NCBI GenBank assembly: GCA_963664675.2
Contig: CAXXLB010000020.1
Coordinates: forward strand, 62,001-126,000
From: JASGMR01 sp963664675
Lineage (GTDB): Bacteria > Thermotogota > Thermotogae > Petrotogales > Kosmotogaceae
Reading direction: 5' to 3'
DNA: 64,000 nt
The notes under the pieces are model-generated. The model was not told the origin of the DNA. It was given only the letters and a program-made list of their open reading frames with translations, and did no database searches. Shown here piece after piece: positions 1 through 8,077 of the stretch (positions are counted from its first letter, which is position 1; each line of letters opens with the position of its first letter). A program made the position numbers and the translations under genes.

Positions 1-625
1 CAACATTCAATCCGGAAGTACTGTCATATCTCAAATTCGCCTTTCCCACCCTCTCTTCCGGTCCGATGCCAACGGCATACATTCCACCACGGAGAGCGGC
101 TTCCACTCCAGCTCCGGCGTCCTCTACAACGACACATTCTTCAGGTTTTACATTTAAATTTTCGGCTGTGAACAGAAACAAATCCGGGGCGGGTTTAGTC
201 CTCTTCACACTGTAGCCATCGGCTATAAAATCGAATAAATCATCACCCTTGAGGCTTTTCACAACGGGTTTCGCATTTTTACTGGCCGAGGCGATTGCCG
301 TTTTTATTCCCCTTCTTTTGAGCTCTTTTATCAGTTCCCTGGTACCGGGAAGGTAATCTTTATCGGTGACGTTATTCAAAAGTTCTTTGTAATACCCGTT
401 CTTCCTGTCGGTCAGTTCTTTTATTTTCTCTTCGCTGAGATCTTTTTCATTATGGTTCAATATTATTTTCAACGATTGAATTCTCGACACACCCCTCAAC
501 TGTTCGTTGAGTTTTCTGTCGAATTTGAGATTCTCCTCATCCGCAAGCCTTTTCCATCCCTGATAATGATATTCGGCGGTATCCGTTATAACGCCATCGA
601 GATCAAAAATTACCGCTCTGATCAT
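1..625 (-). CDS. pgmB: beta-phosphoglucomutase, partial (C-terminus beyond window edge)
   Basis: HAD-superfamily phosphatase fold enzyme that converts beta-glucose-1-phosphate to glucose-6-phosphate in the cytoplasm. The ATG at 625 follows a GGAGGT site. The protein opens MIRAVIFDLDGVITDTAEYH, giving the DxD nucleophile pair, and later shows the SASKN phosphate-binding motif and the VVEDAGAGVEAA motif. About 208 codons are present; the family is usually 213-221 residues, so only a few are missing. It lies 36 nt after nadE on the same strand and may share its transcript. A paralogue lies at 44320-44964 and is clearly diverged, so this is not a recent duplicate. Family assignment is firm. That it serves a phosphorylase encoded outside the window is inference. 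Confidence 0.9.
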   Translation of the reverse strand, partial: MIRAVIFDLDGVITDTAEYHYQGWKRLADEENLKFDRKLNEQLRGVSRIQSLKIILNHNEKDLSEEKIKELTDRKNGYYKELLNNVTDKDYLPGTRELIKELKRRGIKTAIASASKNAKPVVKSLKGDDLFDFIADGYSVKRTKPAPDLFLFTAENLNVKPEECVVVEDAGAGVEAALRGGMYAVGIGPEERVGKANLRYDSTSGLNV

Positions 626-661
626 GCAGTTACCTCCAGTAATAATTTATGAATAAAATAA

Positions 662-1507
662 TCAAAGTTCCATCATTTCATTTTTTATGTTTCTGAACTG
701 TGCGGTTTCTACTATCTTCTTAACTCTCCTGACATCATCCTGATTTTCTTCCGAAAGACTCTCCGGATCACTCTCCATTTTTTGAAGTATTCTATCCAGA
801 TCCTCGTAAGAAATCCCCAGAGCGAATTCATCGGTTATTCCCGGAATAAGGTCGGGCGAGGGAGATTTTCCGATAATTCTTTCGGGCACGTTCAACTCCC
901 TGGCCAATTGCTTCACTTCCGTCTTGTAGAGATGCATGATCGGCTCAATATCGACCGAATCGTCACCCCATTTTACATAGAAGCCCGTTTTGAATTCACT
1001 CTTGTTCGTCGTTCCTACAACGGCGTAATTTCTTTTTTCCGCTTCGAGATAAAGGCAGCACATTCTTGCCCTGTGTTTCGCCCTGTAATAGGCTATTCCC
1101 CTGCGAAACTCATCGTTTCCGGAATTCTGGAGATCGTCTATGAAGGTATCTTCCTTGGGCAATTCCCTCCACTTATTCTTCACATATTTTTCCTTTATAC
1201 TTCTCGGAATAAAAAGAGCGGGGGGTTCAAGAGAATAAACTCCCATAGCGCGAAGCAATTTGGATATCGGTTTGAGCTTATAATTTATTCCCAAAAAGCT
1301 GCATACAAATCTGGAATCCTCAAGAGTTTCGGACGCCGAATCCCTTTCAGGAAGCAAAAGTCCAAAAACTCTTTCCTTTCCCAGTGCCTCAACGAGCAGA
1401 GACCCAACCACGGCTGAATCTATCCCGCCGCTGATTCCTATAACCGCACCATCAAAAGAATACTTATTAATCGTAGTTTTTATAAAACTCTCAATCTTAT
1501 TCTTCAT
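662..1507 (-). CDS. nadE: NH3-dependent NAD+ synthetase
   Basis: Last step of NAD+ biosynthesis: amidation of deamido-NAD+ with ammonia and ATP. The N-terminal PP-loop GISGGIDSA lies near residue 25, followed by GTTNKSE and the substrate-loop motif KSPSPDLIPGITDEFALG. At 281 residues it is the short ammonia-dependent form without a glutaminase domain. I chose the ATG at 1507 because the protein then starts MKNKIESFIKTTINKYSF as in the family. A longer reading from TTG at 1564 adds 19 residues but has no ribosome binding site. Even the ATG lacks a clear one; a TATAAT-like box sits just upstream of it, so a very short leader is possible. The gene is divergent from the glucosidase at 1818 and followed by pgmB. 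Confidence 0.9.
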   Translation of the reverse strand: MKNKIESFIKTTINKYSFDGAVIGISGGIDSAVVGSLLVEALGKERVFGLLLPERDSASETLEDSRFVCSFLGINYKLKPISKLLRAMGVYSLEPPALFIPRSIKEKYVKNKWRELPKEDTFIDDLQNSGNDEFRRGIAYYRAKHRARMCCLYLEAEKRNYAVVGTTNKSEFKTGFYVKWGDDSVDIEPIMHLYKTEVKQLARELNVPERIIGKSPSPDLIPGITDEFALGISYEDLDRILQKMESDPESLSEENQDDVRRVKKIVETAQFRNIKNEMMEL

Positions 1508-1532
1508 ACTAATATTATACAATTTTTTATAA

Positions 1533-1628
1533 TTATTTTTCGTCCTGAATTCCGAGTTCTTCAAACGTTTTTCTCAACCAGGATAAAGATTTTTCTATCA
1601 ATGGGCCGCCCTTACCTTCACATTCCAT
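1533..1628 (-). CDS. possible 31-residue small ORF upstream of nadE
   Basis: An ATG at 1628 opens a 31-codon frame ending TAA at 1533-1535, 25 nt before the nadE start. It reads MECEGKGGPL followed by a helix-like stretch ending EELGIQDEK. There is no good ribosome binding site and I recognise no family. It may be a translated leader, a remnant of a lost gene or chance. The main argument for it is its lack of stops in otherwise stop-rich intergenic DNA. Confidence 0.2.
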   Translation of the reverse strand: MECEGKGGPLIEKSLSWLRKTFEELGIQDEK

Positions 1629-1817
1629 ACTTATGTATTAATTATAATCGGTACTGATCACATAATTAATAATTCCTATTGTTTGATATATAATATACGG
1701 GATTTTTTGTTCTGTATAAATAATGAAATTCGTATTTATCTTTTAAATCTCACCGCTGCGGAGCAATTTTTATTTATTGTGATAGAATTATTTAGAATTA
1801 ACAGGGAGGTGAAAGTC

Positions 1818-3482
1818 TTGGAAAGAAAGTGGTGGAAAGAATCCGTAGTTTACCAGATTTATCCAAGGAGTTTCAAAGACAGCAACGGTGATGGAATTGG
1901 CGACCTGAATGGTATTATAGAAAAACTCGATTACATAAAAGAGCTGGGAGCGAATGTCATATGGTTGAATCCGGTATATAAATCGCCGAATGACGACATG
2001 GGCTACGATATAAGCGATTATAGAAACATAATGGATGAATTCGGAACCATTGATGATTGGGAAAAATTGCTTGAAAAGGCTCATGAAAATGACATAAAAA
2101 TCGTTATGGATCTCGTGGTGAATCACACCTCTGATGAACATGAATGGTTCATAGAATCCAGAAAGTCCAGGGAAAATCCATTCAGAGACTATTATATATG
2201 GAGAGATCCCGTCGATGGCAAAGAACCGAACAACTGGGCATCGTTCTTTGAAGGTCCCGCCTGGGAATTCGATCAGGACACCGGACAGTATTACCTGCAT
2301 CTTTTCTCTAAAAAGCAGCCCGACCTGAACTGGGAAAATGAAAAAGTGAGAAAAGAAGTATACGATATGATGAAATTCTGGCTCGACAAAGGAATAGATG
2401 GTTTCAGAATGGATGTAATAAACATGCTGTCAAAGGTACCCGGATTGCCTCCGGTCAAAACCGATGAAAAAGGATTCATTTTTGGCGGTGAATACTTTAT
2501 AAATGGTCCGAGGATCCATGAATTCCTGAAAGAGATGAACGATAAGGTTCTGTCAAAATACGATATAATGACCGTTGGTGAAACTCCGGGAGTAACACCC
2601 GAGATCGCGGCAATGTATGTCGGTAAAGACAGAAATGAACTGAATATGGTGTTCCAATTCGAACACATGGATCTGGACAAGGGGGAGAATTATTATAAAT
2701 TCACCTGGGATCTTCTGGAATTCAAAAAAATAATGAAAAAGTGGCAGGAAGGTCTGTACGAAAAGGGATGGAACAGTCTTTATCTGAATAATCACGATCA
2801 GCCAAGGATGGTTTCAAGATTCGGAAACGATGGGAAATACAGGGTTGAATCTGCGAAAATGCTTGCCACGATGATTCACACACAACAGGGCACTCCTTAC
2901 ATCTATCAGGGAGAGGAAATCGGCATGACAAACATCAGTTTTCCCTCCATAGAAGATTACAGAGATATAGCCACAATAAACCTGTACTACAAAGCAAAAG
3001 AGGCAGGATTCGACGAAGATCTTATTATGAAGGGAATTCATTATCACAGCAGAGACAATGCGAGAACGCCGATACAGTGGAATTCGGAAAAAAACGCGGG
3101 GTTCACAACGGGCACCCCCTGGATAAAAGTTAACCCGAATTACGAAGAAATAAACGTTGAAAATGCTCTGAAAAACAAAAATTCGATCTTTTACTATTAC
3201 AGAGATTTAATAAAGCTCAGAAAAAAACACCCCGTTTTAGTTTACGGAAAATTTGAAATCGTTAATGAAGATGACCCCGATATCTTTGCATACACAAGAA
3301 CCGGTGAAAACGAGAAATTGTTCGTCATTCTGAATTTCACCGATAAAGAAAGAAAATTCAAACCTGAAGTTGAAGAGAGATACGACAATATTTTAATTTC
3401 AAATTATGAAAAAATCGAGCCAGGTAACGGCGAGTACAGTCTCAGACCATACGAAGCCAGAGTCTACATAAAGAAGATTTAA
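1818..3482 (+). CDS. oligo-1,6-glucosidase / alpha-glucosidase (GH13)
   Basis: Cytoplasmic GH13 enzyme that hydrolyses alpha-glucosidic bonds of isomalto-oligosaccharides and related short sugars. It begins WWKESVVYQIYPRSFKDSNG, and all four GH13 regions are present: DLVVNHTSD, GFRMDVINM (nucleophile Asp near residue 198), VGETPG (acid/base Glu near 255) and NNHDQPR (Asp near 326), plus QPDLNW. The Val right after the nucleophile (MDVIN) is the residue linked to 1,6-specificity in this subfamily; maltases have Thr there. I chose TTG at 1818, seven nt after GGGAGGTG, giving 554 residues, the usual size. Upstream in-frame codons back to 1683 lack a binding site and encode nothing family-like. 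The gene stands alone, divergent from nadE, and is followed by a hairpin terminator. Confidence 0.92.
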   Translation: MERKWWKESVVYQIYPRSFKDSNGDGIGDLNGIIEKLDYIKELGANVIWLNPVYKSPNDDMGYDISDYRNIMDEFGTIDDWEKLLEKAHENDIKIVMDLVVNHTSDEHEWFIESRKSRENPFRDYYIWRDPVDGKEPNNWASFFEGPAWEFDQDTGQYYLHLFSKKQPDLNWENEKVRKEVYDMMKFWLDKGIDGFRMDVINMLSKVPGLPPVKTDEKGFIFGGEYFINGPRIHEFLKEMNDKVLSKYDIMTVGETPGVTPEIAAMYVGKDRNELNMVFQFEHMDLDKGENYYKFTWDLLEFKKIMKKWQEGLYEKGWNSLYLNNHDQPRMVSRFGNDGKYRVESAKMLATMIHTQQGTPYIYQGEEIGMTNISFPSIEDYRDIATINLYYKAKEAGFDEDLIMKGIHYHSRDNARTPIQWNSEKNAGFTTGTPWIKVNPNYEEINVENALKNKNSIFYYYRDLIKLRKKHPVLVYGKFEIVNEDDPDIFAYTRTGENEKLFVILNFTDKERKFKPEVEERYDNILISNYEKIEPGNGEYSLRPYEARVYIKKI

Positions 3483-3505
3483 GTTACTTAATAAAGGTTT
3501 TTATC

Positions 3506-3556
3506 TCCGCCGGCATCTCACTGTTTTCTCATATGTGTCGGCGGATTATTTTTATC
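3506..3556 (+). terminator. Rho-independent terminator after the glucosidase
   Basis: Ten-base arms TCCGCCGGCA (3506-3515) and TGTCGGCGGA (3536-3545), with one G-U pair, are followed by a TTATTTTT tract. It lies 24 nt after the glucosidase stop. Confidence 0.75.
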
Positions 3557-3755
3557 CTTCATGGCAATTCTCAAAATTCTTTCTTCAGATTGATCTGAAA
3601 ATTCATTTGTAAAACCACATAATAAATACAACTCTGTAATGCTGCTTTGCAATGCACATGCATCTATTTTGTGAAATAATTTTCAGTATTCTCAAAGGCA
3701 AAGCAAAATTTTGTAAAGATATCTTTCCGCCACTTCAAATGTCAGGAAAAAATTA

Positions 3756-4724
3756 TCAGGTATTATAAATTCCGACCCGCTTAAATATTCTGAAACACAG
3801 ATAAGTTAAATACAGAGATGTGATTTTCTTCTGTCCGAAATCCCAATCTTTGAATTTTCGGTATACCGATTCCGGTGTGAAGTACCCTTCTTCGTTCTTC
3901 TTGTTGTATATCAACATGATCATCTCTTTAAAACGGCTGTCCTCTTTTACGGCTTCAAAATGACTCAAAACTTCTGTTACGCTCACAATGTCATACCACA
4001 ATGAAGGTGCTTTCAGTTTTCGAAAATCCTTGCCCATATAGAACAGATATGGATGCTTTTCCAGACTATTTTCCCATAGAGACAGCAATGCAAACGCCGT
4101 TTCGTTTGCAATATCACTTTTTTCATATTCGGGAATGGCGGATAGCAGCTTCGCCATTATCAGTGTTGCATACGGACAACAATCGTCTTTCCTGCCCGGA
4201 CCTCTGAATTTTCCCAGTTCCGGGGAAGCCTTACAGGGAAAACCGTTGTCTCTGTGAAAGGTCACAAGATAGTCGACTCCATTTTTGATATATTCATTAT
4301 AATCATATCCCGCTTTTACAAGCGCAAATAAAAGCAGTGGAGCATCACATAAACACCAACTGAAAGTATCTTCACCACTCCCACCGAAATGTTTTGGGAT
4401 GTTAATCAGAGAGCGGTAGACACCGTACTCATCCCTATGTTTACAGATCTCTTCCGTCGCATCTATGATTTCCGGTATTTCAACATCAAAACCGATATCG
4501 AGGAGAAAAAGCAACTTATGAATTGGTAAATTTGGATTTTTATGATTCGACACCAGAGTCCCGTGAAAATCTGTTATATCTTTCAACATTTCCTGGATTC
4601 TGCCGTCTTTTATTGCCTTTTCACGGAGTTGTGTTAAATTACCTTTTTTCTCGTTCAGAAGATTGATATAAATAGCATACTTCAGCCAATCGTCGCTGAT
4701 GCTCAGTAATTTTTCAAATTCCAT
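3756..4724 (-). CDS. unrecognised alpha-helical repeat protein (prenyltransferase/squalene-cyclase-like toroid?)
   Basis: A 322-residue protein starting at ATG 4724 behind GGAGG. It has no signal peptide or membrane segment and is mostly helical. I see short repeats in which a helix is followed by an aromatic/glycine loop, such as DEYGVYRSLINIPKHFGGSG, DNGFPCKASPELGKFRGPG and EEGYFTPESVYRKFKDWDFGQKK. This spacing, and cysteines in FSWCLCDAP and DDCCPYA, recalls the alpha/alpha-toroid of prenyltransferase and terpene-cyclase-like hypothetical proteins. No catalytic DXDD motif is visible, so I do not assign an enzymatic role. It is a single gene convergent with the glucosidase and divergent from the TetR unit. 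Confidence 0.6.
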   Translation of the reverse strand: MEFEKLLSISDDWLKYAIYINLLNEKKGNLTQLREKAIKDGRIQEMLKDITDFHGTLVSNHKNPNLPIHKLLFLLDIGFDVEIPEIIDATEEICKHRDEYGVYRSLINIPKHFGGSGEDTFSWCLCDAPLLLFALVKAGYDYNEYIKNGVDYLVTFHRDNGFPCKASPELGKFRGPGRKDDCCPYATLIMAKLLSAIPEYEKSDIANETAFALLSLWENSLEKHPYLFYMGKDFRKLKAPSLWYDIVSVTEVLSHFEAVKEDSRFKEMIMLIYNKKNEEGYFTPESVYRKFKDWDFGQKKITSLYLTYLCFRIFKRVGIYNT

Positions 4725-4975
4725 TATAATTCCTCCAAAAAAGATGATTTCACAAATATTTATGCGATACTGACCTTTTCATTATCTGTATTTCTAATTT
4801 AAAAAATCGGGTTCTTTCATGGAAAATATGAATTTATAATAATCTGATCATCGCACAATTGAGAACATCAATCGAAAAATAAATCTGATTGAAATATTTT
4901 ATCACGAATAGATATCTCCATATCCCTTAATACAAGTATTTGGTCGATGTTTTTTAAAAGGATATTGGAAGATTG

Positions 4976-5004
4976 TTGACAGGTTGAAATAAAAAGAGTA
5001 CACT
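4976..5004 (+). promoter_or_regulatory. sigma-70-type promoter of the TetR/methyltransferase operon
   Basis: TTGACA (4976-4981), a 17-nt spacer and TACACT (4999-5004) form a near-consensus promoter about 55 nt before the TetR start. The -10 is covered by the first of two operator palindromes. Confidence 0.8.
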
Positions 5005-5026
5005 GTACTTATAAGTACTATGTACT
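4997..5026 (+). promoter_or_regulatory. double palindromic operator for the adjacent TetR regulator
   Basis: AGTACACTGTACT (4997-5009) is a perfect inverted repeat around one central base. It is followed after four bases by AGTACTATGTACT (5014-5026), the same site with two changes. Together they form a 30-bp imperfect palindrome across the -10 and start region, as expected for two TetR dimers repressing their own operon. Binding is inferred from position and symmetry. Confidence 0.7.
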
Positions 5027-5059
5027 TTATTAAAATCATTGAAATGGAGAAATTCGATA

Positions 5060-5647
5060 ATGCAAATACCAAAGGAAAAAATCAGACAAAATATTCTCAA
5101 TGCGGCGAAGGATGAATTTTTAAAAAATGGGTTCGAAAGAGCATCGATAAGAAGAATATCCGCTAACGCCGGGACATCGAAAAGCAATATATACAATTAC
5201 TTCAAAGATAAAAACACTTTATTATATACCTTGGTAGAAACCACACTGAATGGAATAAAAAAGGGCTTGAAGGGAATACAGGAAGAAAACAGAAAAAGAA
5301 AGGCACCATATACAATCGCATCTCAAAAGAAGGTTATGTGCTCAATTGTCAATTTTTTGTATTTGAATAGTGATGATTTTAAGTTACTCTTGTTCTGCTC
5401 CGCTGGTTCATCGCTGTCAGGGTTTAAAAATGAAATGATCGAACAACTCTCGAAGATTCTGATGGATTGGGTGCTCATAACAGCACCTGAAAAAGGAATA
5501 TCCGAATTATTCGTCCGTTCGGTTGCAGGATTTTATATTGGAGCGATGGAGCGAATTCTTCTGGAAGAAAAAACGGCGGAGCAGGCGGCTCCCCATCTCA
5601 ATGAATTTTTAAGTTTTGTTTATGGTGGTTGGAGTGCGGTACTCTGA
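5060..5647 (+). CDS. TetR/AcrR family transcriptional regulator
   Basis: DNA-binding repressor with an N-terminal TetR helix-turn-helix: ILNAAKDEFLKNGFERASIR, ISANAGTSKSNIYNYFKDKN, LLYTLVETTL. The C-terminal ligand domain is typically variable. I chose ATG 5060, nine nt after TGGAGA, giving 195 residues; the in-frame ATG at 5039 has no binding site. The methyltransferase starts 25 nt after its stop, so the two probably form one operon. A strong promoter overlapped by two palindromes lies just upstream, consistent with autorepression. The ligand is unknown. The pairing with a membrane-anchored methyltransferase suggests control by a small toxic or lipophilic compound, which is inference. Confidence 0.88.
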   Translation: MQIPKEKIRQNILNAAKDEFLKNGFERASIRRISANAGTSKSNIYNYFKDKNTLLYTLVETTLNGIKKGLKGIQEENRKRKAPYTIASQKKVMCSIVNFLYLNSDDFKLLLFCSAGSSLSGFKNEMIEQLSKILMDWVLITAPEKGISELFVRSVAGFYIGAMERILLEEKTAEQAAPHLNEFLSFVYGGWSAVL

Positions 5648-5672
5648 TTAATTATATTTGGAGGATATAAAA

Positions 5673-6467
5673 ATGAAAGTAAAAACTGATACACCACAAT
5701 ATGGGAACTGGATATCAATTGAATTTATCGAAAAAATCTTTATTTTGTTTTTGATTTTTGGAACGGGCGGAACACTTTTATGGATATTTTTACCTGGATG
5801 GGTTCCATTGAAAATCACAATCACGTCAATAGCGATATTTTTTTTGGTGAGTACAATTTATTTTTACTATTCACGAAGACTTTTTTCTGAGAATGGCGGA
5901 AATATCCAGAATAAGGTATTGAATAAACTCATCGAGCAAATAGACTGGAAAGAAGAGGGAAATGTTTTAGATATAGGGTGCGGAAGTGCTGCGCTGACGA
6001 TAAAACTTGCAAAAAAATTTGAAAAAGCGAACTTTACCGGCATCGATTACTGGACAGGAGCATGGGGATATAAAAAAAATCAGTGTGAAGAAAATGCTTT
6101 GATAGAAAAGGTAGACAGGAGAACGAAATTTTTAAAGGCGAGTGCTTCAAAACTTCCTTTTGATGATAAAACATTCGATCTCGTAGTCAGCAACCTCACA
6201 TTTCACGAAGTTAAGGACAGTAAGAATAAACTCGCAGCCCTTGCTGAATCGATTCGTGTTTTGAAGAAGGAGGGACGATTCGTATTCCAGGATTTATTTT
6301 TGATCAAAGCGTATTACGGTAGCCCAGATGAACTCATAACCGCTGTAAAAAACATGGGAGTGAAAGAAGTTCATTTTATCGATACCAGCAAATCAGAATT
6401 CATTCCGAAATCTCTGAAGCTTCCATTTATGCTCGGAACGATCGGCATAATATATGGAGTGAAATAA
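5673..6467 (+). CDS. class I SAM-dependent methyltransferase with N-terminal membrane anchor
   Basis: The N-terminal part has two predicted membrane helices (about residues 15-65), followed by a Rossmann methyltransferase domain. That domain has motif I VLDIGCGSAALTIKLAKKF near residue 95, an acidic motif II region (FTGIDYW) and DLVVSNLTFHEV, as in UbiE/COQ5-like enzymes. It is 264 residues from ATG 5673, placed nine nt after GGAGG; the TTG at 5658 lies ahead of that site. It probably methylates a membrane-associated or hydrophobic substrate. Co-transcription with the TetR gene is likely, so it should respond to the same inducer. The substrate cannot be read from the sequence. Confidence 0.8.
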   Translation: MKVKTDTPQYGNWISIEFIEKIFILFLIFGTGGTLLWIFLPGWVPLKITITSIAIFFLVSTIYFYYSRRLFSENGGNIQNKVLNKLIEQIDWKEEGNVLDIGCGSAALTIKLAKKFEKANFTGIDYWTGAWGYKKNQCEENALIEKVDRRTKFLKASASKLPFDDKTFDLVVSNLTFHEVKDSKNKLAALAESIRVLKKEGRFVFQDLFLIKAYYGSPDELITAVKNMGVKEVHFIDTSKSEFIPKSLKLPFMLGTIGIIYGVK

Positions 6468-6635
6468 AAATACAGCTACCTTCTATTTAACGAAAAAACA
6501 CAATCTTTCAAAATTTCACAGAAAACAAATGACAAAAAAATCTTTATCACACAGAAGGAAAAATAAAATTATAAGATGGTCAATATTTAACATTTTCGTA
6601 TAAATAAATTTTAAAAAATAAGTTCGAAAAGATAG

Positions 6636-6641
6636 TATAAT
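6636..6641 (+). promoter_or_regulatory. -10 box of the MFS leader transcript
   Basis: TATAAT (6636-6641), 24 nt before the leader-peptide start. The matching -35 is poor, and the spacing puts it in an A-rich stretch. Confidence 0.5.
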
Positions 6642-6664
6642 TTATACCGCAGGAGGTAAAACCC

Positions 6665-6745
6665 ATGATGAGCATTTTAAATTACTTCAAGAGAACAATT
6701 ATAAATATCCCCCTTTTTGTCATGGGAAAATGCCGCCAGTTTTAA
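6665..6745 (+). CDS. 26-residue leader peptide of the MFS exporter gene
   Basis: ATG 6665 follows AGGAGGT (6651-6657) at seven nt and opens a 26-codon frame beginning MMSILNYFKRTIINIPLF and ending at TAA 6743-6745. A hairpin terminator and then the MFS gene follow. The ORF is too short to be an enzyme, yet has one of the best binding sites in the region. This is the arrangement of regulatory leader peptides, whose translation senses ribosome-targeting drugs, as with erm and bmrCD leaders. Two stretches inside it pair with downstream control elements: codons 14-17 with the MFS ribosome binding site, and codons 22-24 with the terminator 5' arm. Role inferred from architecture. Confidence 0.7.
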   Translation: MMSILNYFKRTIINIPLFVMGKCRQF

Positions 6746-6766
6746 CCTGAAAAGTCATTTATGCAT

Positions 6767-6800
6767 AGCGCGGCGTGAAGCTGCGCTTTTTTATTTTTTA
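6767..6800 (+). terminator. attenuator hairpin between leader peptide and MFS gene
   Basis: AGCGCGGC (6767-6774) pairs with GCTGCGCT (6780-6787) across a five-base loop with one G-U pair. A T-rich tract follows (6787-6799). The 5' arm can instead pair with ATGCCGC (6730-6736) in the last codons of the leader ORF, which would open the terminator. Confidence 0.75.
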
Positions 6801-6809
6801 AGGGGGATA
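6800..6809 (+). promoter_or_regulatory. sequesterable ribosome binding site of the MFS gene
   Basis: AAGGGGGATA (6800-6809) ends five nt before the MFS ATG. It is perfectly complementary over ten bases to TATCCCCCTT (6706-6715) inside the leader ORF, so the site can be masked unless a ribosome occupies the leader. Confidence 0.65.
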
Positions 6810-6813
6810 AGTA

Positions 6814-8022
6814 ATGCAAATTTCAAAAGCACAACTGAAAAACAGAGTTCAAAAAAATATAAAAAAAGGATATATTTTCAATTTCATTTCCGGTATAAAT
6901 TTGACCCATGGGCTGTGGATGATATATCTCGCTTATAAAGGACTATCACTCATAGAGATCGGGTTACTGGAATCGATATTTCACATAACCTCATTTGCTA
7001 TGGAAATACCAACCGGCTCAATCGCGGACTTATTCGGCAGAAAAGTCAGCAGGATCCTTGGAAGAGCGGTTTCACTTGTTAGCCTGTTGCTTTTAATCTA
7101 CTCGAACAATTTTTCCCTTTTTGCCCTCTCTTTCATATTTTCCGCATTGTCATACAATCTCGAATCCGGAGCCGGAGAAGCTTTAATATACGATTCACTC
7201 AAATATATCGGAAAAGAGAATAATTTCATAAAATTCAGCGGAATATCCGAAGCTTTGCTTCAATTTGCTTCAATAATTTCCTTTCTCCTGGGGGGCTTCA
7301 TCGGTAAGAGCAGTTATTCAACGGCATTTTTTATAAGCGCCGGAATAACACTGTTTGCCTTTTCATTTTCGTTTTCATTCACTGAACCACCTATAAAGAA
7401 AAATGAAGAAAGCGGAAGAATGATAAAAAAATTCTATTATCAAATAGTCAACAGTTTCAAATTCATATTCAAAGAAAAAGCGGTTGGATTTCTGATACTC
7501 CTGATTCAGGTTTTTTCATCGTTTTCAACATGCACATTTTTTTATCTCCAGAACTACTGGAAATTTTCCGGAAAAAACGAATTCGAAATAGGTATATTTT
7601 TATCCGCCGCTTCACTCATTGCGGGAATCATCTCTCTTTTCATACCAAAAATTGAAAAAAAGATTTACGGCAAAAGACTCTTGCTACTGACTGTATTTTC
7701 AATGACACTCTGTATATGGGGCATCGCGCTTTTTGATTTCAAACTTCCATTTTTCATAGCAAACACCGCTCTTGAATCTATTCTTTTCGTCTCGGGAAGT
7801 AAATATATAAACAATCTCATACCCTCAAAATACAGGGCAACTATAATATCGGTCGGAAGCATGATGTTCAGTTTTTCAATGATTGCAATATTCCCAATAT
7901 TTGGATATATTGCAGATACGATGAGTTTTTTTGCCGCGTTTATTTCACTGGCCGTTACTTCCAGTGTGTTATTTTTGTTTTTTTCTTTGTCAAAAGGAAA
8001 AAATAAACTGAATGACTGTTGA
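6814..8022 (+). CDS. MFS family efflux transporter
   Basis: A 402-residue membrane protein with about 12 hydrophobic segments. Between segments 2 and 3 it carries the MFS motif A variant GSIADLFGRKVSRILGR. This is the layout of proton-driven drug exporters in the cytoplasmic membrane. It starts at ATG 6814 behind AGGGGG. It lies directly downstream of a leader peptide and a conditional terminator, an arrangement typical of antibiotic-inducible efflux and ABC-F genes. That makes export of a ribosome-targeting compound the likeliest job, but the substrate is not readable from sequence. A VOC-family gene follows 55 nt later, with its own binding site. Confidence 0.82.
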   Translation: MQISKAQLKNRVQKNIKKGYIFNFISGINLTHGLWMIYLAYKGLSLIEIGLLESIFHITSFAMEIPTGSIADLFGRKVSRILGRAVSLVSLLLLIYSNNFSLFALSFIFSALSYNLESGAGEALIYDSLKYIGKENNFIKFSGISEALLQFASIISFLLGGFIGKSSYSTAFFISAGITLFAFSFSFSFTEPPIKKNEESGRMIKKFYYQIVNSFKFIFKEKAVGFLILLIQVFSSFSTCTFFYLQNYWKFSGKNEFEIGIFLSAASLIAGIISLFIPKIEKKIYGKRLLLLTVFSMTLCIWGIALFDFKLPFFIANTALESILFVSGSKYINNLIPSKYRATIISVGSMMFSFSMIAIFPIFGYIADTMSFFAAFISLAVTSSVLFLFFSLSKGKNKLNDC

Positions 8023-8077
8023 TTTTTGTTCTTATAAAAATCTCCGGAAAGTATAATCGTATACAGGAGGTGCCGAC

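Noticed and set aside
452..652. 66-codon plus-strand frame near the window start
   Set aside because: Antisense to the partial beta-phosphoglucomutase, whose frame is open to the window edge.
782..1417. 211-codon open frame on the plus strand
   Set aside because: Lies fully antisense to nadE, which has clear family motifs; no binding site or recognisable protein.
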